Source: Rhodanobacteraceae bacterium UBA703 (GTDB taxonomy: Bacteria; Pseudomonadota; Gammaproteobacteria; Xanthomonadales; Rhodanobacteraceae). From it: a stretch of 64,000 nucleotides of DNA. Numbering within the stretch: the stretch's first letter is position 1; each line of letters opens with the position of its first letter. Location: contig DBMH01000098.1 of assembly GCA_002297645.1 (NCBI GenBank), positions 56,035 through 120,034 of the forward strand, given 5' to 3'. The notes under the pieces are model-generated. The model did not search any database. It had not been told where the DNA came from and worked only from the letters and a program-made list of their open reading frames with translations. Shown here piece after piece: positions 33,833-43,290 of the stretch. Made by a program: the position numbers and the translations under genes.

Positions 33833-34825
33833 ATGGACGTATTGCAGGATCCCCAACGGTCACTCGACCAGATCGCCGCCGCCGACTCGCTCGAGTCCCT
33901 CGATGCGCTGCGCGTCGCGTTGCTCGGCAAGAGCGGTGCAGTCACGGCCGCATTGAAGGCGCTCGGCGCACTGGCGCCGGATGAGCGCAAGGCGCGCGGT
34001 GCCGAGGTCAATCGCGTAAAGGAGCAACTGGCCGACGCCATCGCTTCGCGCAAGGTCACGTTGGAGCAGGCGGCGCTGGATCGCCGCCTGGCATCCGAGC
34101 GCATCGACGTCACGCTGCCCGGCCGTCGCGGCGAGCGCGGCGGCCTGCATCCGTTGACGCGCGCGCTCGATCGCATCGTGTCCATCTTCGCGCGTCTCGG
34201 CTACGACGTCGCCGACGGGCCGGAGATCGAAGACGACTGGCACAACTTCGGCGCGCTGAACTTCCCGCCGGATCATCCGGCGCGCACGATGCACGACACG
34301 TTCTGGTTTCCCGACGGTCGCCTTCTGCGCACGCACACCTCGCCGGTGCAGATCCGTGCCGCGAAGGGCCGCACGCCGCCGATCCGCATCATCGCGCCGG
34401 GCAAGGTCTACCGCAGCGATTCGGACCAGACCCATTCGCCGATGTTCCATCAGGTCGAGGGCCTCCTGATCGACGAAACCTCGACGATGGCCGATCTCAA
34501 GGGCACGCTGCGCGAATTCCTGCGCGCGTTCTTCGATCGCGACTTCACGATGATGTTCAAGCCGACGTTCTTCCCGTTCGTCGAGCCCGGCGCCGATGTC
34601 GTGATCCGTTGGGAACTGCCGGACGGTGGCGCGCGATGGCTTGAGGTGCTGGGCTGCGGCATGGTGCATCCGGAGGTGCTGAAGAACTGCGGCATCGATC
34701 CGGAGCGCTACACCGGCTTCGCCTTCGGCATGGGCGTGGAACGCCTCGCCATGCTGCGCTACGGCGTGACCGACCTGCGCGCGTTCTTCGAGAACGACGT
34801 GCGTTTCCTCAAACAATTCGCTTAA
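33833..34825 (+). CDS. pheS: Phenylalanyl-tRNA synthetase alpha subunit
   Basis: Catalytic subunit of the (alpha-beta)2 class II enzyme that charges tRNA-Phe, 330 residues. An N-terminal coiled-coil domain (residues 1-90) contacts tRNA. The catalytic part has [31 protein letters not shown], motif 2 [22 protein letters not shown] and motif 3 [14 protein letters not shown]. The frame extends upstream, but ATG at 33833 is the first that fits the family. No strong ribosome site. Followed by pheT after 53 bp that contain a REP-like palindrome. Confidence 0.97.
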   Translation: MDVLQDPQRSLDQIAAADSLESLDALRVALLGKSGAVTAALKALGALAPDERKARGAEVNRVKEQLADAIASRKVTLEQAALDRRLASERIDVTLPGRRGERGGLHPLTRALDRIVSIFARLGYDVADGPEIEDDWHNFGALNFPPDHPARTMHDTFWFPDGRLLRTHTSPVQIRAAKGRTPPIRIIAPGKVYRSDSDQTHSPMFHQVEGLLIDETSTMADLKGTLREFLRAFFDRDFTMMFKPTFFPFVEPGADVVIRWELPDGGARWLEVLGCGMVHPEVLKNCGIDPERYTGFAFGMGVERLAMLRYGVTDLRAFFENDVRFLKQFA

Positions 34826-34831
34826 CGACAC

Positions 34832-34859
34832 CGTCATGCCGGCGAAAGCCGGAATGACG
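34832..34859. repeat. REP-like palindrome between pheS and pheT
   Basis: CGTCATGCCGGC-GAAA-GCCGGAATGACG: 12-bp arms with one mismatch around a GAAA tetraloop. This is the shape and sequence of the repetitive palindromes (CGTCATTCC...GGAATGACG) widespread in proteobacteria. Confidence 0.75.
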
Positions 34860-34878
34860 AGCCAACCACGGCCCTGCG

Positions 34879-37248
34879 ATGAAAATTTCCGAAAACTGGC
34901 TCCGTACCCGCGTCCCGCTCACCGTCGATCGCGACGCGCTGCGCGAACGTTTCGACATGATCGGCCACGAGGTCGAGAGCCTCGAGCCGGTCGGCGGCTC
35001 GCTCGACGGGATCGTCGTCGCACAGATCGTCGCGTGCGCGAAGCATCCCGAGGCCGATCGCCTGCAGGTCTGCCAGGTCGACGCCGGCGGCGAGACCTTG
35101 CAGATCGTCTGTGGCGCGCCGAACGCCCGCGCCGGACTCAAGGCGCCGCTGGCGAAGATCGGCGCCCGGGTCGGCGAGTTGACGATCAAGGCCGCCAAGC
35201 TTCGCGGTGTCGAATCGTCGGGCATGCTGTGTTCGGCGAAGGAACTGGGCATCGATGCCGATGCCTCCGGTTTGCTCGAGCTGCCGCCGGACGCGCCGGT
35301 CGGCACGTCGCTCGCGCAATACCTCGGTCTGCCGGATGCGGTATTCGATCTCGGCCTGACTCCGAATCGCGCCGACTGCCTTTCAGTCGAAGGCCTCGCC
35401 AGGGACGTCGCCGCCGCGTTCGACCTGCCGTACGGGCTGCTGGCGATCGAGCCGGTGGCCGTGTCCTCGGAGCGGCGCATCGAGATCCGCCTCGAATCGC
35501 CGGCTGATTGTCCGCGCTACTGCGGCCGCTACGTCACCGGCATCGACGCCGCGGCGCAAGCGCCGGACTGGATGCGCGAGCGCCTGCGCCGGGCCGGACT
35601 GCGCCCGATCAGCCTGCTCGTCGACGTGACCAACTACGTGATGCTCGAGCTCGGCCAGCCGCTGCACGCATTCGACGCCGATACGCTGGAGGGCCCCATC
35701 GGCGTGCGTCGTGCCCGTGCCGGCGAGAGCCTGAAACTGCTCGATGAGCGCGACGTGGCGCTCGACGACCGCTTCCTGTTGATCACCGACGCCGATCGTC
35801 CGGTCGCGCTGGCGGGCCTGATGGGCGGTTGGGAGACCCGCATCGGCACCGCGACGAAAAATGTCTTCCTCGAGGCGGCGCACTTCTCGCCGGCGGCGTT
35901 GGCCGGCCGCGCACGCACGCTCGGCATGCACACCGACGCGGCGCACCGCTTCGAGCGCGGTGTCGATCCGGAGTTGCCGCGCCGCGCACTCGAACGCGCG
36001 ACGCGCCTGATCGTGGAATCCGCCGGTGGCGAAGCGGGCCCGGTCATCGAAGCCGTCTCGGTCGAGCATCTGCCGGTCCGCGCGCCGGTGCGCCTGCGGC
36101 GTGCGCGCATCGAACGCCTGCTCGGCATCCGCGTGCCGGACGCCGAAGTCGAACGCATCCTGGCCGCGCTCGGCATGCATGTCGCGACCGATGCCGAGGG
36201 CTGGACCGCGACACCGCCGGGCGCGCGCTTCGACATCGCGATCGAGGAGGACCTGATCGAGGAAGTCGCCCGCATCCACGGCTACGACCGCATTCCCGAC
36301 CGCGAGCCCAGCGGCGAACTGGTCGGCCCGTCGCTGCGCGAGGATCGCATCGGGCTCGCCGCCATGCGCGACCAGCTCGCGGCGCGCGGCTGGTTCGAGG
36401 CGATCACCTATGCCTTCGTCGCCCGCGAGCAGCTCGACGCGTGGCATCTCGCCGACGGGGCGATCGCGCTGGCGAATCCGTTGTCGGCCGAGTTGTCGGT
36501 CATGCGCACGAGCCTTCTTCCGGGCCTGGCTGCCGCGCTGGTCGCCAACCGCAGCCGCCAGCAGGCACGCGTGCGTCTGTTCGAGGCCGGCCGGGCCTAT
36601 CTCGGTGGCGGTGCGGTGCGCGAGGTCGAGCGGATCGCTGGCGTCGCGTGCGGGCGCGTGGCGGCCGAACAATGGGGCGAGATCGCGCGCCCACTCGATT
36701 TCTTCGACATCAAGGGCGACGTCGAATCGTTGTTCGCCTTGACCAGCGCCGAGAGCGAGTTCCGCTTCGGCCCGGCGGCCCAACCCTGGCTGCATCCGGG
36801 CCAGAGCGCCGAGGTCCGGCGCGGCGACCGTCTCGTCGGCCATGTCGGCGTGCTGCATCCGACGTTGGCCCGGCAGCTCGGCCTGGACGAGGACGTCCAC
36901 GTATTCGAACTGGACCTCGACGTACTGGCCGGCCGCGATGTCCCGTCCGCCCAGTCGTTGTCACGCTTCCCGTCGGTGCGCCGTGATCTTTCCTTCGAGT
37001 TGCCCGAGGACGTGCCCTACGCCCAGGTCGAGGCGGCGGTCCGCGCCGCCGTAGGCGAAACGTTGACGGAAATCGTGCTATTCGACCGCTATGCCGGACC
37101 GAACCTCGGAACGGGTGTCAAGAGTCTCGCTATGGGCTTGATTTTGCAGGACCGTTACCGCACGCTTACGGACCCGGATGCTGATCGCTGCGTGGCCCTT
37201 GCCGTTGCCGCGCTGGAATCCGGTTGCAGGGCAAAGTTGCGAGGGTAG
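34879..37248 (+). CDS. pheT: Phenylalanyl-tRNA synthetase beta subunit
   Basis: A 789-residue structural, editing and tRNA-binding subunit of PheRS. N-terminal [12 protein letters not shown], then a tRNA-binding/EMAP-like OB domain ([25 protein letters not shown], residues 50-75), the B3/B4 editing domain ([25 protein letters not shown]), B5 domain ([16 protein letters not shown]), a degenerate class II core, and a C-terminal anticodon-binding ferredoxin-like domain ([11 protein letters not shown]...DRYAG). Length is normal for the bacterial family. The ihfA start follows one base after the stop, as in E. coli pheST-ihfA. Confidence 0.98.
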   Translation: MKISENWLRTRVPLTVDRDALRERFDMIGHEVESLEPVGGSLDGIVVAQIVACAKHPEADRLQVCQVDAGGETLQIVCGAPNARAGLKAPLAKIGARVGELTIKAAKLRGVESSGMLCSAKELGIDADASGLLELPPDAPVGTSLAQYLGLPDAVFDLGLTPNRADCLSVEGLARDVAAAFDLPYGLLAIEPVAVSSERRIEIRLESPADCPRYCGRYVTGIDAAAQAPDWMRERLRRAGLRPISLLVDVTNYVMLELGQPLHAFDADTLEGPIGVRRARAGESLKLLDERDVALDDRFLLITDADRPVALAGLMGGWETRIGTATKNVFLEAAHFSPAALAGRARTLGMHTDAAHRFERGVDPELPRRALERATRLIVESAGGEAGPVIEAVSVEHLPVRAPVRLRRARIERLLGIRVPDAEVERILAALGMHVATDAEGWTATPPGARFDIAIEEDLIEEVARIHGYDRIPDREPSGELVGPSLREDRIGLAAMRDQLAARGWFEAITYAFVAREQLDAWHLADGAIALANPLSAELSVMRTSLLPGLAAALVANRSRQQARVRLFEAGRAYLGGGAVREVERIAGVACGRVAAEQWGEIARPLDFFDIKGDVESLFALTSAESEFRFGPAAQPWLHPGQSAEVRRGDRLVGHVGVLHPTLARQLGLDEDVHVFELDLDVLAGRDVPSAQSLSRFPSVRRDLSFELPEDVPYAQVEAAVRAAVGETLTEIVLFDRYAGPNLGTGVKSLAMGLILQDRYRTLTDPDADRCVALAVAALESGCRAKLRG

Positions 37249-37249
37249 G

Positions 37250-37552
37250 ATGGCGTTGACGAAGGCCGAGATGGCCGAGCGTCTGTTTCTGGACGTGGGC
37301 CTCAACAAACGCGAAGCCAAGGAATTCGTCGACGCGTTCTTCGAAGTGGTGCGTGATGCGCTCGAGAAGGGAGAGCAGGTGAAGCTGTCGGGTTTCGGCA
37401 ACTTCGACCTGCGTTTCAAGAACCAGCGCCCGGGACGCAACCCCAAGACCGGCGAGGAGATTCCGATCTCCGCCCGTCGGGTCGTGACGTTCCGCCCGGG
37501 GCAGAAACTGAAGGTTCGGGTCGAAGCCTATGCTGGATCAGGGCAGCAATAG
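37250..37552 (+). CDS. ihfA: Integration host factor alpha subunit
   Basis: A 100-residue DNA-bending protein that pairs with IhfB in recombination, replication and transcription control. Typical sequence: [39 protein letters not shown], and the DNA-contacting arm [26 protein letters not shown] with the intercalating Pro. ATG at 37250 lies one base after the pheT stop. Its 3' end overlaps the merR-family gene by 23 bp. Confidence 0.97.
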   Translation: MALTKAEMAERLFLDVGLNKREAKEFVDAFFEVVRDALEKGEQVKLSGFGNFDLRFKNQRPGRNPKTGEEIPISARRVVTFRPGQKLKVRVEAYAGSGQQ

Positions 37553-37886
37553 CGAACTGCCGGTCATCCCGGCCAAACGCTATTTCACGATCGGCGAAGT
37601 CAGCGAGCTGTGTGGCGTCAAGCCGCACGTGCTGCGCTATTGGGAACAGGAATTCTCGAACCTCAAGCCGGTCAAGCGACGAGGCAATCGCCGGTACTAC
37701 CAGCGCCACGACGTGCTGATGATCCGGCAGATCCGTTCGTTGCTGTACGACCAGGGGTTCACGATCACCGGCGCGCGCCAGCGGCTCGAAGGCACGCAGG
37801 CGAAAGTCGAGTCGACGATTTCGCACCAGATCGTGCGTCAGGTGCGCATGGAGCTGGAGGAAGTGCTGCAGATCCTGCGGCGCTGA
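37530..37886 (+). CDS. MerR-family transcriptional regulator downstream of ihfA
   Basis: A 118-residue MerR-type protein. Residues 16-90 are the winged-helix DNA-binding domain ([53 protein letters not shown]). A short helical tail follows, without the cysteine metal sites of metal-sensing members. The gene next to ihfA is conserved across beta- and gammaproteobacteria, but the regulon is unknown. It begins inside ihfA, so translation is probably coupled. Confidence 0.93.
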   Translation: MLDQGSNSELPVIPAKRYFTIGEVSELCGVKPHVLRYWEQEFSNLKPVKRRGNRRYYQRHDVLMIRQIRSLLYDQGFTITGARQRLEGTQAKVESTISHQIVRQVRMELEEVLQILRR

Positions 37887-37992
37887 TCGCGTCGTCGGGG
37901 GCGAAGCCCGGGTATCCACGACGATTCCTGTTGCCGTGCTGTGCCGCATCGCGGTTCGACCTGCTACACTCTCCGTTCTGCCGAATGCCTGT

Positions 37993-38069
37993 CGGGGTAT
38001 AGCGCAGCCTGGTAGCGCACCAGTCTGGGGGACTGGTGGTCGTCGGTTCGAATCCGGCTACCCCGACCA
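37993..38069 (+). tRNA. tRNA-Pro (GGG)
   Basis: A 77-nt cloverleaf: acceptor CGGGGTA/TACCCCG, D-arm TAGCGCAGCCTGGTAGCGCA, anticodon stem CCAGT/ACTGG with loop CTGGGGG (anticodon GGG), T-arm GTTCGAATC, and encoded CCA. Confidence 0.96.
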
Positions 38070-38344
38070 TATTCTTTTACTCGGATCCATCCTCGCCTCT
38101 TCGTGCGAGGCCGAGCGATTCGGCAGGCAGACAAGCTCTGTGCCAGTCCAGAGCGCCCTCCTTGGCCGCCCTCCCATCGGAAGAATGTTCCGCTCGTGCT
38201 CTTTCACGGCTTCGAGTGGGAGTCTGAGAGCATGCCGTACTCGGCGTCTCCGCGATGGCCTGGAACGCACATCTCCGTGCACGCTCTTCAACGGAAGCAT
38301 TGCGCGTGCGAAGCTTCGAGCCTGATGCTTCCAGGATCGTCCGC

Positions 38345-39295
38345 ATGACTTCCCGCCGCACGCTGTATCCCGAAATCGAGCCGTTCGACAGCGGCTTCCT
38401 GCAGGTATCGCCGCTGCATCGCCTGTACTACGAGCAATGCGGCAATCCGGGCGGAAAGCCGGTGGTCTTCCTGCATGGCGGACCGGGCGCGGGATGCAAC
38501 GCGAAGGCACGGCGCTTCTTCGATCCTGCGCACTATCGCATCGTGCTGTTCGACCAGCGTGGTTGCGGACGCTCGACGCCGCATGCCGAGCTGATCGACA
38601 ACACGACCTGGCACCTGGTACAGGACATCGAGGTGCTGCGCGAGCATCTCGGCATCCGGGACTGGCAGGTGTTCGGCGGCTCCTGGGGTTCGACGCTCGC
38701 GCTCGCCTATGCGCAGACGCAGCCCGGGCGCGTGACCGAACTCGTGCTGCGCGGCATCTTCTTGCTGCGCCGGTGGGAACTGGAGTGGTTCTACCAGAAG
38801 GGCTGCGATGCGATCTTCCCCGACGTGTGGGAGGAATACCTGCAGCCGATTCCGCCGGTCGAGCGGGGCGACCTCATGAGCGCCTACCATCGCCGCCTCA
38901 CCAGCGCCGATCCGGCCGTGCGCGTCGAGGCCGCGCGCGCCTGGTCGACGTGGGAAGGGGCGACGAGCTTCCTTCATCAGGATCCGGCGCACATCGCGGC
39001 GACCGGCGAGGACGAGTTCGCGCTCGCCTTCGCGCGTATCGAGAACCACTACTTCGTCAACGGCGGTTTCTTCGATGTCGACGGGCAGCTGCTGCGCGAC
39101 GTGCATCGCATCCGCTCGATCCCCACCGTGATCGTGCAGGGACGTTACGACGTGGTTTGCCCGATGCGCAGCGCGTGGGACCTGCATCGCGCATGGCCGG
39201 AGGCGGATCTGCGCATCGTCGACGATGCCGGCCATTCGGCCTTCGAGCCCGGCATTACCCACGAGCTGATCGAGGCGACCGACCGGTTTCGCTGA
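38345..39295 (+). CDS. pip: Proline iminopeptidase
   Basis: A cytosolic alpha/beta-hydrolase of peptidase family S33 (316 residues) that removes N-terminal proline from peptides. The oxyanion block HGGPGAGCN lies near residue 38, DQRGCGRSTPH near 65-75, and the nucleophile elbow GGSWGSTLALAYAQ has Ser near 112. The Asp is in GRYDVVCP and the His in DDAGHSAFEPG. Length is normal. ATG at 38345 matches the family N-terminus LYPEIEPFDSGFL. The 275 bp upstream, after tRNA-Pro, hold nothing I can name except a CCTCGC/GCGAGG fold-back. Confidence 0.95.
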   Translation: MTSRRTLYPEIEPFDSGFLQVSPLHRLYYEQCGNPGGKPVVFLHGGPGAGCNAKARRFFDPAHYRIVLFDQRGCGRSTPHAELIDNTTWHLVQDIEVLREHLGIRDWQVFGGSWGSTLALAYAQTQPGRVTELVLRGIFLLRRWELEWFYQKGCDAIFPDVWEEYLQPIPPVERGDLMSAYHRRLTSADPAVRVEAARAWSTWEGATSFLHQDPAHIAATGEDEFALAFARIENHYFVNGGFFDVDGQLLRDVHRIRSIPTVIVQGRYDVVCPMRSAWDLHRAWPEADLRIVDDAGHSAFEPGITHELIEATDRFR

Positions 39296-39313
39296 CGCGA
39301 TCGGCGAAGAGAA

Positions 39314-39349
39314 CCCGCCGCCGTCGGATGGCTTCGTGACGGCGGCGGG
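39314..39349. terminator. Inverted repeat between convergent pip and psiF
   Basis: CCCGCCGCCGTC (39314-39325) pairs perfectly with GACGGCGGCGGG (39338-39349). On the minus strand it continues into TTCTCTTC, so it is more likely to serve psiF. Confidence 0.5.
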
Positions 39350-39415
39350 GCAATCGATCCGGGTGCATCGCGGCGGCTGCGTGGCCGCCTTCCACTTCGT
39401 TCCCGGGAGCCGTGC

Positions 39416-39766
39416 TCAGTGAGCGGGGGCTGCGGCGCCGTCGCCCTTGAGGCAGGTGCTCATGAACGTCTTCCGCTCGTCGCCCTTGAGCTTCTTGCCG
39501 CTGGCTTCGGTATTGCAGACTTTCATCTTCTCCTGCTGCGTCGTCTTCGCGGCGGGAGCTGCGGCCGTTTCGCCCTTGAGGCACGTGCTCATGAACGTCT
39601 TGCGCGCGTCACCGGCGAGAGCCTTCGTCTTCGCTTCCGCGTTGCAATCCTTCATGCGCTGTTGCTGCGGCGTCAGCGCCTTGCCGGAATCGGCCGCGAA
39701 TGCAGTGCAGGAACCGAACGCGAGTGCGGAAACCAGAGCCATCGAGAACATCGTCTTGAACTGCAT
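39416..39766 (-). CDS. PsiF-family secreted protein (copy 1)
   Basis: A 116-residue periplasmic protein with a signal peptide (residues 1-24, cleavage after TAFA) and two PsiF repeats at about 33-64 and 76-107, each of the form QQxxMKxCNxEAxxxxLxGDxRKxFMSTCLKG with two cysteines. E. coli psiF is induced by phosphate starvation; its biochemical role is unknown. ATG at 39766 has a GGAGGG site. The second, related gene lies 243 bp upstream on the same strand. Together they carry four repeats. Confidence 0.88.
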   Translation of the reverse strand: MQFKTMFSMALVSALAFGSCTAFAADSGKALTPQQQRMKDCNAEAKTKALAGDARKTFMSTCLKGETAAAPAAKTTQQEKMKVCNTEASGKKLKGDERKTFMSTCLKGDGAAAPAH

Positions 39767-40009
39767 GGGGAACCTCCCTCCGGATATGGGTCCGTAGCCA
39801 CCGAGGCCTCGGTGGGGCGCAGTGTACGCCGACCGCTTGCGGTGGAAAGCGGCGCTGCAAGGAAATCCACGAAGGATTCGCCTTCGATTCAGGCGAGGAT
39901 TCCGGACTTCCCGCCTTGCCCCGCATGCGGCCTGCGGAGCAGGTACTCCGGATCCGTGCCTCCGTCGGCCGGCGCCCGCTCGGGAGCGCCGGGGACGGGG
40001 CAACCGGAC

Positions 40010-40399
40010 TCAGTCCGCGTGCGACAGCCGGTCGTCGCGAACGCAGGTGCGCATGAATTCCTTGCGTTCGCCGCCCTTGATGCCACGGGACTTCGCATCG
40101 TCGCTGCACGCCTTGCGCTTGATCTGGGCGGCGGTCGGTTCGGAGGCCTTCGCCGCGTCGCTCGCCGCGACCGCCTTGGCGCCACCCTTGAGGCACGTGC
40201 TCATGAACGCCTTGCGCTCGTCCCCCTTGAGGGATTGCGCCTTGGCTTCGGCATTGCAGGTCCTCATGCGCTGCTGCTGGGTACCGAGCGGCTTGGCGGG
40301 CGTGACGGTGGCGGGATCGGACTCCTGCGCCGTTGCGGCAAAGGAGCCGAGCGCGAAGGCGGCGGCGAGGGCCAGCGGGACGACGGACGTGATCTTCAT
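40010..40399 (-). CDS. PsiF-family secreted protein (copy 2)
   Basis: A 129-residue paralogue of the neighbouring PsiF gene. Signal peptide residues 1-24, then two repeats: TQQQRMRTCNAEAKAQSL...FMSTCLKGG and QIKRKACSDDAKSRGIKGGERKEFMRTCVRD. The first repeat is close to copy 1, the second has diverged. ATG at 40399 has GGAG eight bases upstream, and an ATG six codons earlier lacks one. The pair looks like a local gene duplication. No PhoB box (CTGTCAT-type) was recognised upstream. Confidence 0.87.
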   Translation of the reverse strand: MKITSVVPLALAAAFALGSFAATAQESDPATVTPAKPLGTQQQRMRTCNAEAKAQSLKGDERKAFMSTCLKGGAKAVAASDAAKASEPTAAQIKRKACSDDAKSRGIKGGERKEFMRTCVRDDRLSHAD

Positions 40400-40773
40400 G
40401 ATGGGTACTCCTTCCATTGGTGGTCCGCGATCGGTCGATCGCGGTGGAAGCAGTGTGCTCGGTCGCGTTCGGGCCGGGCAGAGGAAGAAAGCACCACGGA
40501 GCGAGCGCGGAAGGTGCTGCGATGGCGAGGAAACCGACGGGGCATCTGTAGGAAATCTGCCAGATGCCCTGACGATCGGTGCCCTGTCCGGCGGTCGTGC
40601 ATTCGGTCAGGGGGCATACGGGAACAAGTCTCCGATTTCTCTCGTGCGCCGCCGCGTCATCCCTACCTTGCGCCTCGAAACAGCTCAAGCGGGTACGCGG
40701 GCCCAACGGTCTCGCGGAGCAGCAAACGCGGCGTCGCGGACGACAGGCGGCTGGTCCGGGTTGTTGTGAACAC
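40400..40773. other. Intergenic stretch upstream of psiF copy 2
   Basis: About 370 bp between psiF copy 2 and the terminator of the beta-helix gene. The open frames in it are GC-rich shadows with no similarity. It should contain the psiF promoter but I cannot place it. Confidence 0.45.
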
Positions 40774-40814
40774 CCCAGGAAGGCCCCCGGGCATGCCGCT
40801 CGGGGCCTCCTTGG
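40774..40814 (-). terminator. Hairpin after the beta-helix gene
   Basis: CCAGGAAGGCCCC and GGGGCCTCCTTGG form a long stem with two mismatches. On the minus strand it is followed by GTGTTCACAAC, a weak T-tract. Confidence 0.5.
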
Positions 40815-40835
40815 CCGCGAATTTCGCGCGGAGCG

Positions 40836-43163
40836 TCAGCGCGACTCGAAGGCGTCCGCGAAGATGCGGTCGCTTTGCGTGCAATGGACTTCGATGTCGT
40901 CGACATCCGTGTTCGAGACCGCACCGCTGCCCGCACTGACTTCGCAGTACTGCGCTGGCATGCCGACCGGTTGGTGGCTGATCTCGACGTGGTAGCTGGC
41001 CCCATCGGCCAGTGGCGTTGCAAAGCGGAAGGCGCCGTCGGCTGTCAGGCGCAACGCCTCTCCGCCGTTCAGCAGCAACTCGACTTCGCTTCCGGACAGG
41101 CCACTGAGATAGCCACCGATGGTGTAGCTCGGCGGCGGCGAGGTCACGCAACGGACGGTCACATCGACGACATTGGCCGAACTGACCGTGCCGCTGCCGT
41201 TGTCGACCGTGCAGACCTGAATCGGGGCGCTCGGCTGCGTGGACACGCTGATCGCGTAAGCGGATCCCGTAGCGAGGAAGCCCGGGAACGTGAACGCGCC
41301 GTCGGCATGGATCGGCAGCGTGGCGCCGCCGTTGAGTTGCAGCGCCAATCCGCTGCCGGCCAGACCGTTGACGGTGCCACCGATGGTGTAGGTCGTCCAA
41401 GAGGATTCATGGGCGCCGATGTCCGCGGCGTTGCCGTGTTCGCGCGGAAAGCCGGTCCCGCGCTGGTCGAACTCCAGCCCTTCGGGATTGCTGCCGGCAT
41501 CGACCGCGCACGATCCCTCCGCCAGTGCGTGCGTCATGGTGGCGCCGCCGTTGTCGGCCAGCGGCTGCAGCAGCGGGTCGCAGGTCAGCGGCGCGACCTC
41601 GAACGTGATCAACGAGTGCCAGGCGCCGACGAGGTTGTGCGAGCCTTCCACATGGGTCTGGAACCAGTCCCAGTAGACCTGGTGGGTGATATCCGATTGC
41701 AGCCGTCCGTCGTTCTCGTCCGAACCCCGGTTGCCGTACACCATCGACGATTCCAGGACCAGCCGCTCTGTATCCGCCATCCCGATGCCGCCGCCGAACG
41801 AGAAGTAGCCCGCGGTCGAATTGCCGGTCAGGGTCGAATTGAGCAAGTGCAACTCGCCTTCGTACATGGCGATCCCGCCGCCATAAGCGAACGAGCCGGT
41901 AGTCGAATTTCCGGACACGGTGCTGTTGATCAACGTGACCGGCCCCCACGAGTACATGCCGCCTCCCGGGCTTTGCCCGCCCGTGATCCAGTCCGGACTG
42001 TTGCTCAGGCCGTCGGTGGAGTTGCCCGCGATGAGGGAATCGATGAGGGTTCCCTCGTAGACCTGCAGCCCGCCGCCCATCGAACCCCTGCCGATGGCCC
42101 GGTTGCCCACGACCTGCGAGCGGACCATCAGCAACTCGCCCGCATGCAGGCCGCCGGCGCCGTTGGTCATCTCGCCCGACACGAGGTTGTCACGGATCAC
42201 GCTGTCGATCACCGTCGCCGATTGGGCCGACGCGGCACCCGCACGCCCGCCATTGCCGACGAGGCGGTTGCGCTCCAGGCGCGATCGTTCCAGCAACAAG
42301 TGCTCGCTGGTTCGCACGGCGCCCGCGCGCGTGTTGCGGGCGACCATCTCGTTGTCCGCGACCTCGCTGTCGATCAGTTCGACCGACCCCGTTGAGGCGA
42401 TCACCCCACCGTCTGCCTCATCGCCCTGGGCGTAGGAATTGATGATGCGGCAGTGCCTCAGGCGCAGCCCTTCGGGCTGGAAGAGATAGATCGCAGCGCC
42501 CGAACCGCCGTTTTCGCCGGTGATGCGATTGCCATCGAACAAGCAGTCCGAAGCAGTCATGTTCGACGCCGAGACGGCCCCGCCGAGGTTGTCTGCGGAG
42601 TTGTTGATGAAATCGGTTTTCTCGACGATCAGATGCGGGCCCATCGACCAGATCGCGCCTCCTTCCATGCCTTCCTCGGCGACGCCGTCGCGCAGGATCA
42701 GGTTGGTCAGGCGGAGCTCGTCCGAGGGATCCTGATAGATGACGACGAAGAAAAGGCCGAAGTTGCGGGTCTCTCCCGGGCGGCGACGGATCGTCACGCG
42801 CTCCTCGCCGCCGTCGATGGCCAGTGATTCCGTGACCTCGAGTGAGCCGCCTGTTTCACTGATCAGGTCAACCGTGCGGACCTCCGGAGTGAAGACGATG
42901 CGGTCGATGCCGGGCTCGCCGGACGCGCATCCGGCGACCGGGGCGTTCGTGTTGGCTGCCTTGATCGCATTGCGCAGGCCGCAGCGCTCGCTCGCCGGTC
43001 CCTCGTCGGCTTCGGTGTCGACCACGATCTGGGCGGCCCAGGCGCCGGCCGCCGGCAGCAGCGCCAGAGCCAGGGTGAGAAACAGGCGGCGACACGCATC
43101 CAGGCGCGTGGGAGGGGTGCGGGGTACCGCGGGCGCTGCGACAAGCGTCCGATAGCGGGGCAT
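40836..43163 (-). CDS. Secreted right-handed beta-helix protein with C-terminal IFADAFE tail
   Basis: A large exported protein of 775 residues. Signal peptide residues about 20-43 (RRLFLTLALALLPAAGAWA). A segment IVVDTEADEGPASERCGLRNAIKAAN resembles the CSLREAI start of extracellular beta-helix proteins. Residues 110-520 are pectate-lyase-like coils with many GGAI/GGGI turns and NSTVSGNST-type repeats. Two Ig-like modules of about 85 residues follow (YTIGGTVNGLAGSGLALQL and YTIGGYLSGLSGSEVELLL), and the chain ends DRIFADAFESR. No catalytic residues recognised; an adhesin or surface role is a guess. AGGAGAA site at the ATG 43163. The membrane regulator lies directly upstream on the same strand. 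Confidence 0.82.
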   Translation of the reverse strand: MPRYRTLVAAPAVPRTPPTRLDACRRLFLTLALALLPAAGAWAAQIVVDTEADEGPASERCGLRNAIKAANTNAPVAGCASGEPGIDRIVFTPEVRTVDLISETGGSLEVTESLAIDGGEERVTIRRRPGETRNFGLFFVVIYQDPSDELRLTNLILRDGVAEEGMEGGAIWSMGPHLIVEKTDFINNSADNLGGAVSASNMTASDCLFDGNRITGENGGSGAAIYLFQPEGLRLRHCRIINSYAQGDEADGGVIASTGSVELIDSEVADNEMVARNTRAGAVRTSEHLLLERSRLERNRLVGNGGRAGAASAQSATVIDSVIRDNLVSGEMTNGAGGLHAGELLMVRSQVVGNRAIGRGSMGGGLQVYEGTLIDSLIAGNSTDGLSNSPDWITGGQSPGGGMYSWGPVTLINSTVSGNSTTGSFAYGGGIAMYEGELHLLNSTLTGNSTAGYFSFGGGIGMADTERLVLESSMVYGNRGSDENDGRLQSDITHQVYWDWFQTHVEGSHNLVGAWHSLITFEVAPLTCDPLLQPLADNGGATMTHALAEGSCAVDAGSNPEGLEFDQRGTGFPREHGNAADIGAHESSWTTYTIGGTVNGLAGSGLALQLNGGATLPIHADGAFTFPGFLATGSAYAISVSTQPSAPIQVCTVDNGSGTVSSANVVDVTVRCVTSPPPSYTIGGYLSGLSGSEVELLLNGGEALRLTADGAFRFATPLADGASYHVEISHQPVGMPAQYCEVSAGSGAVSNTDVDDIEVHCTQSDRIFADAFESR

Positions 43164-43290
43164 GGAGTTCTCCTGCGTTGGGTCAAGGGCGGCGCGGCCT
43201 CGCGCTGCCAGCCTCAGGATGCTGGCACGGGGGCGCCGCGCGCGACGCCGGACAGCGTGCGTGGCGTTCGCAAACCGTTTGTGCGCCGTT

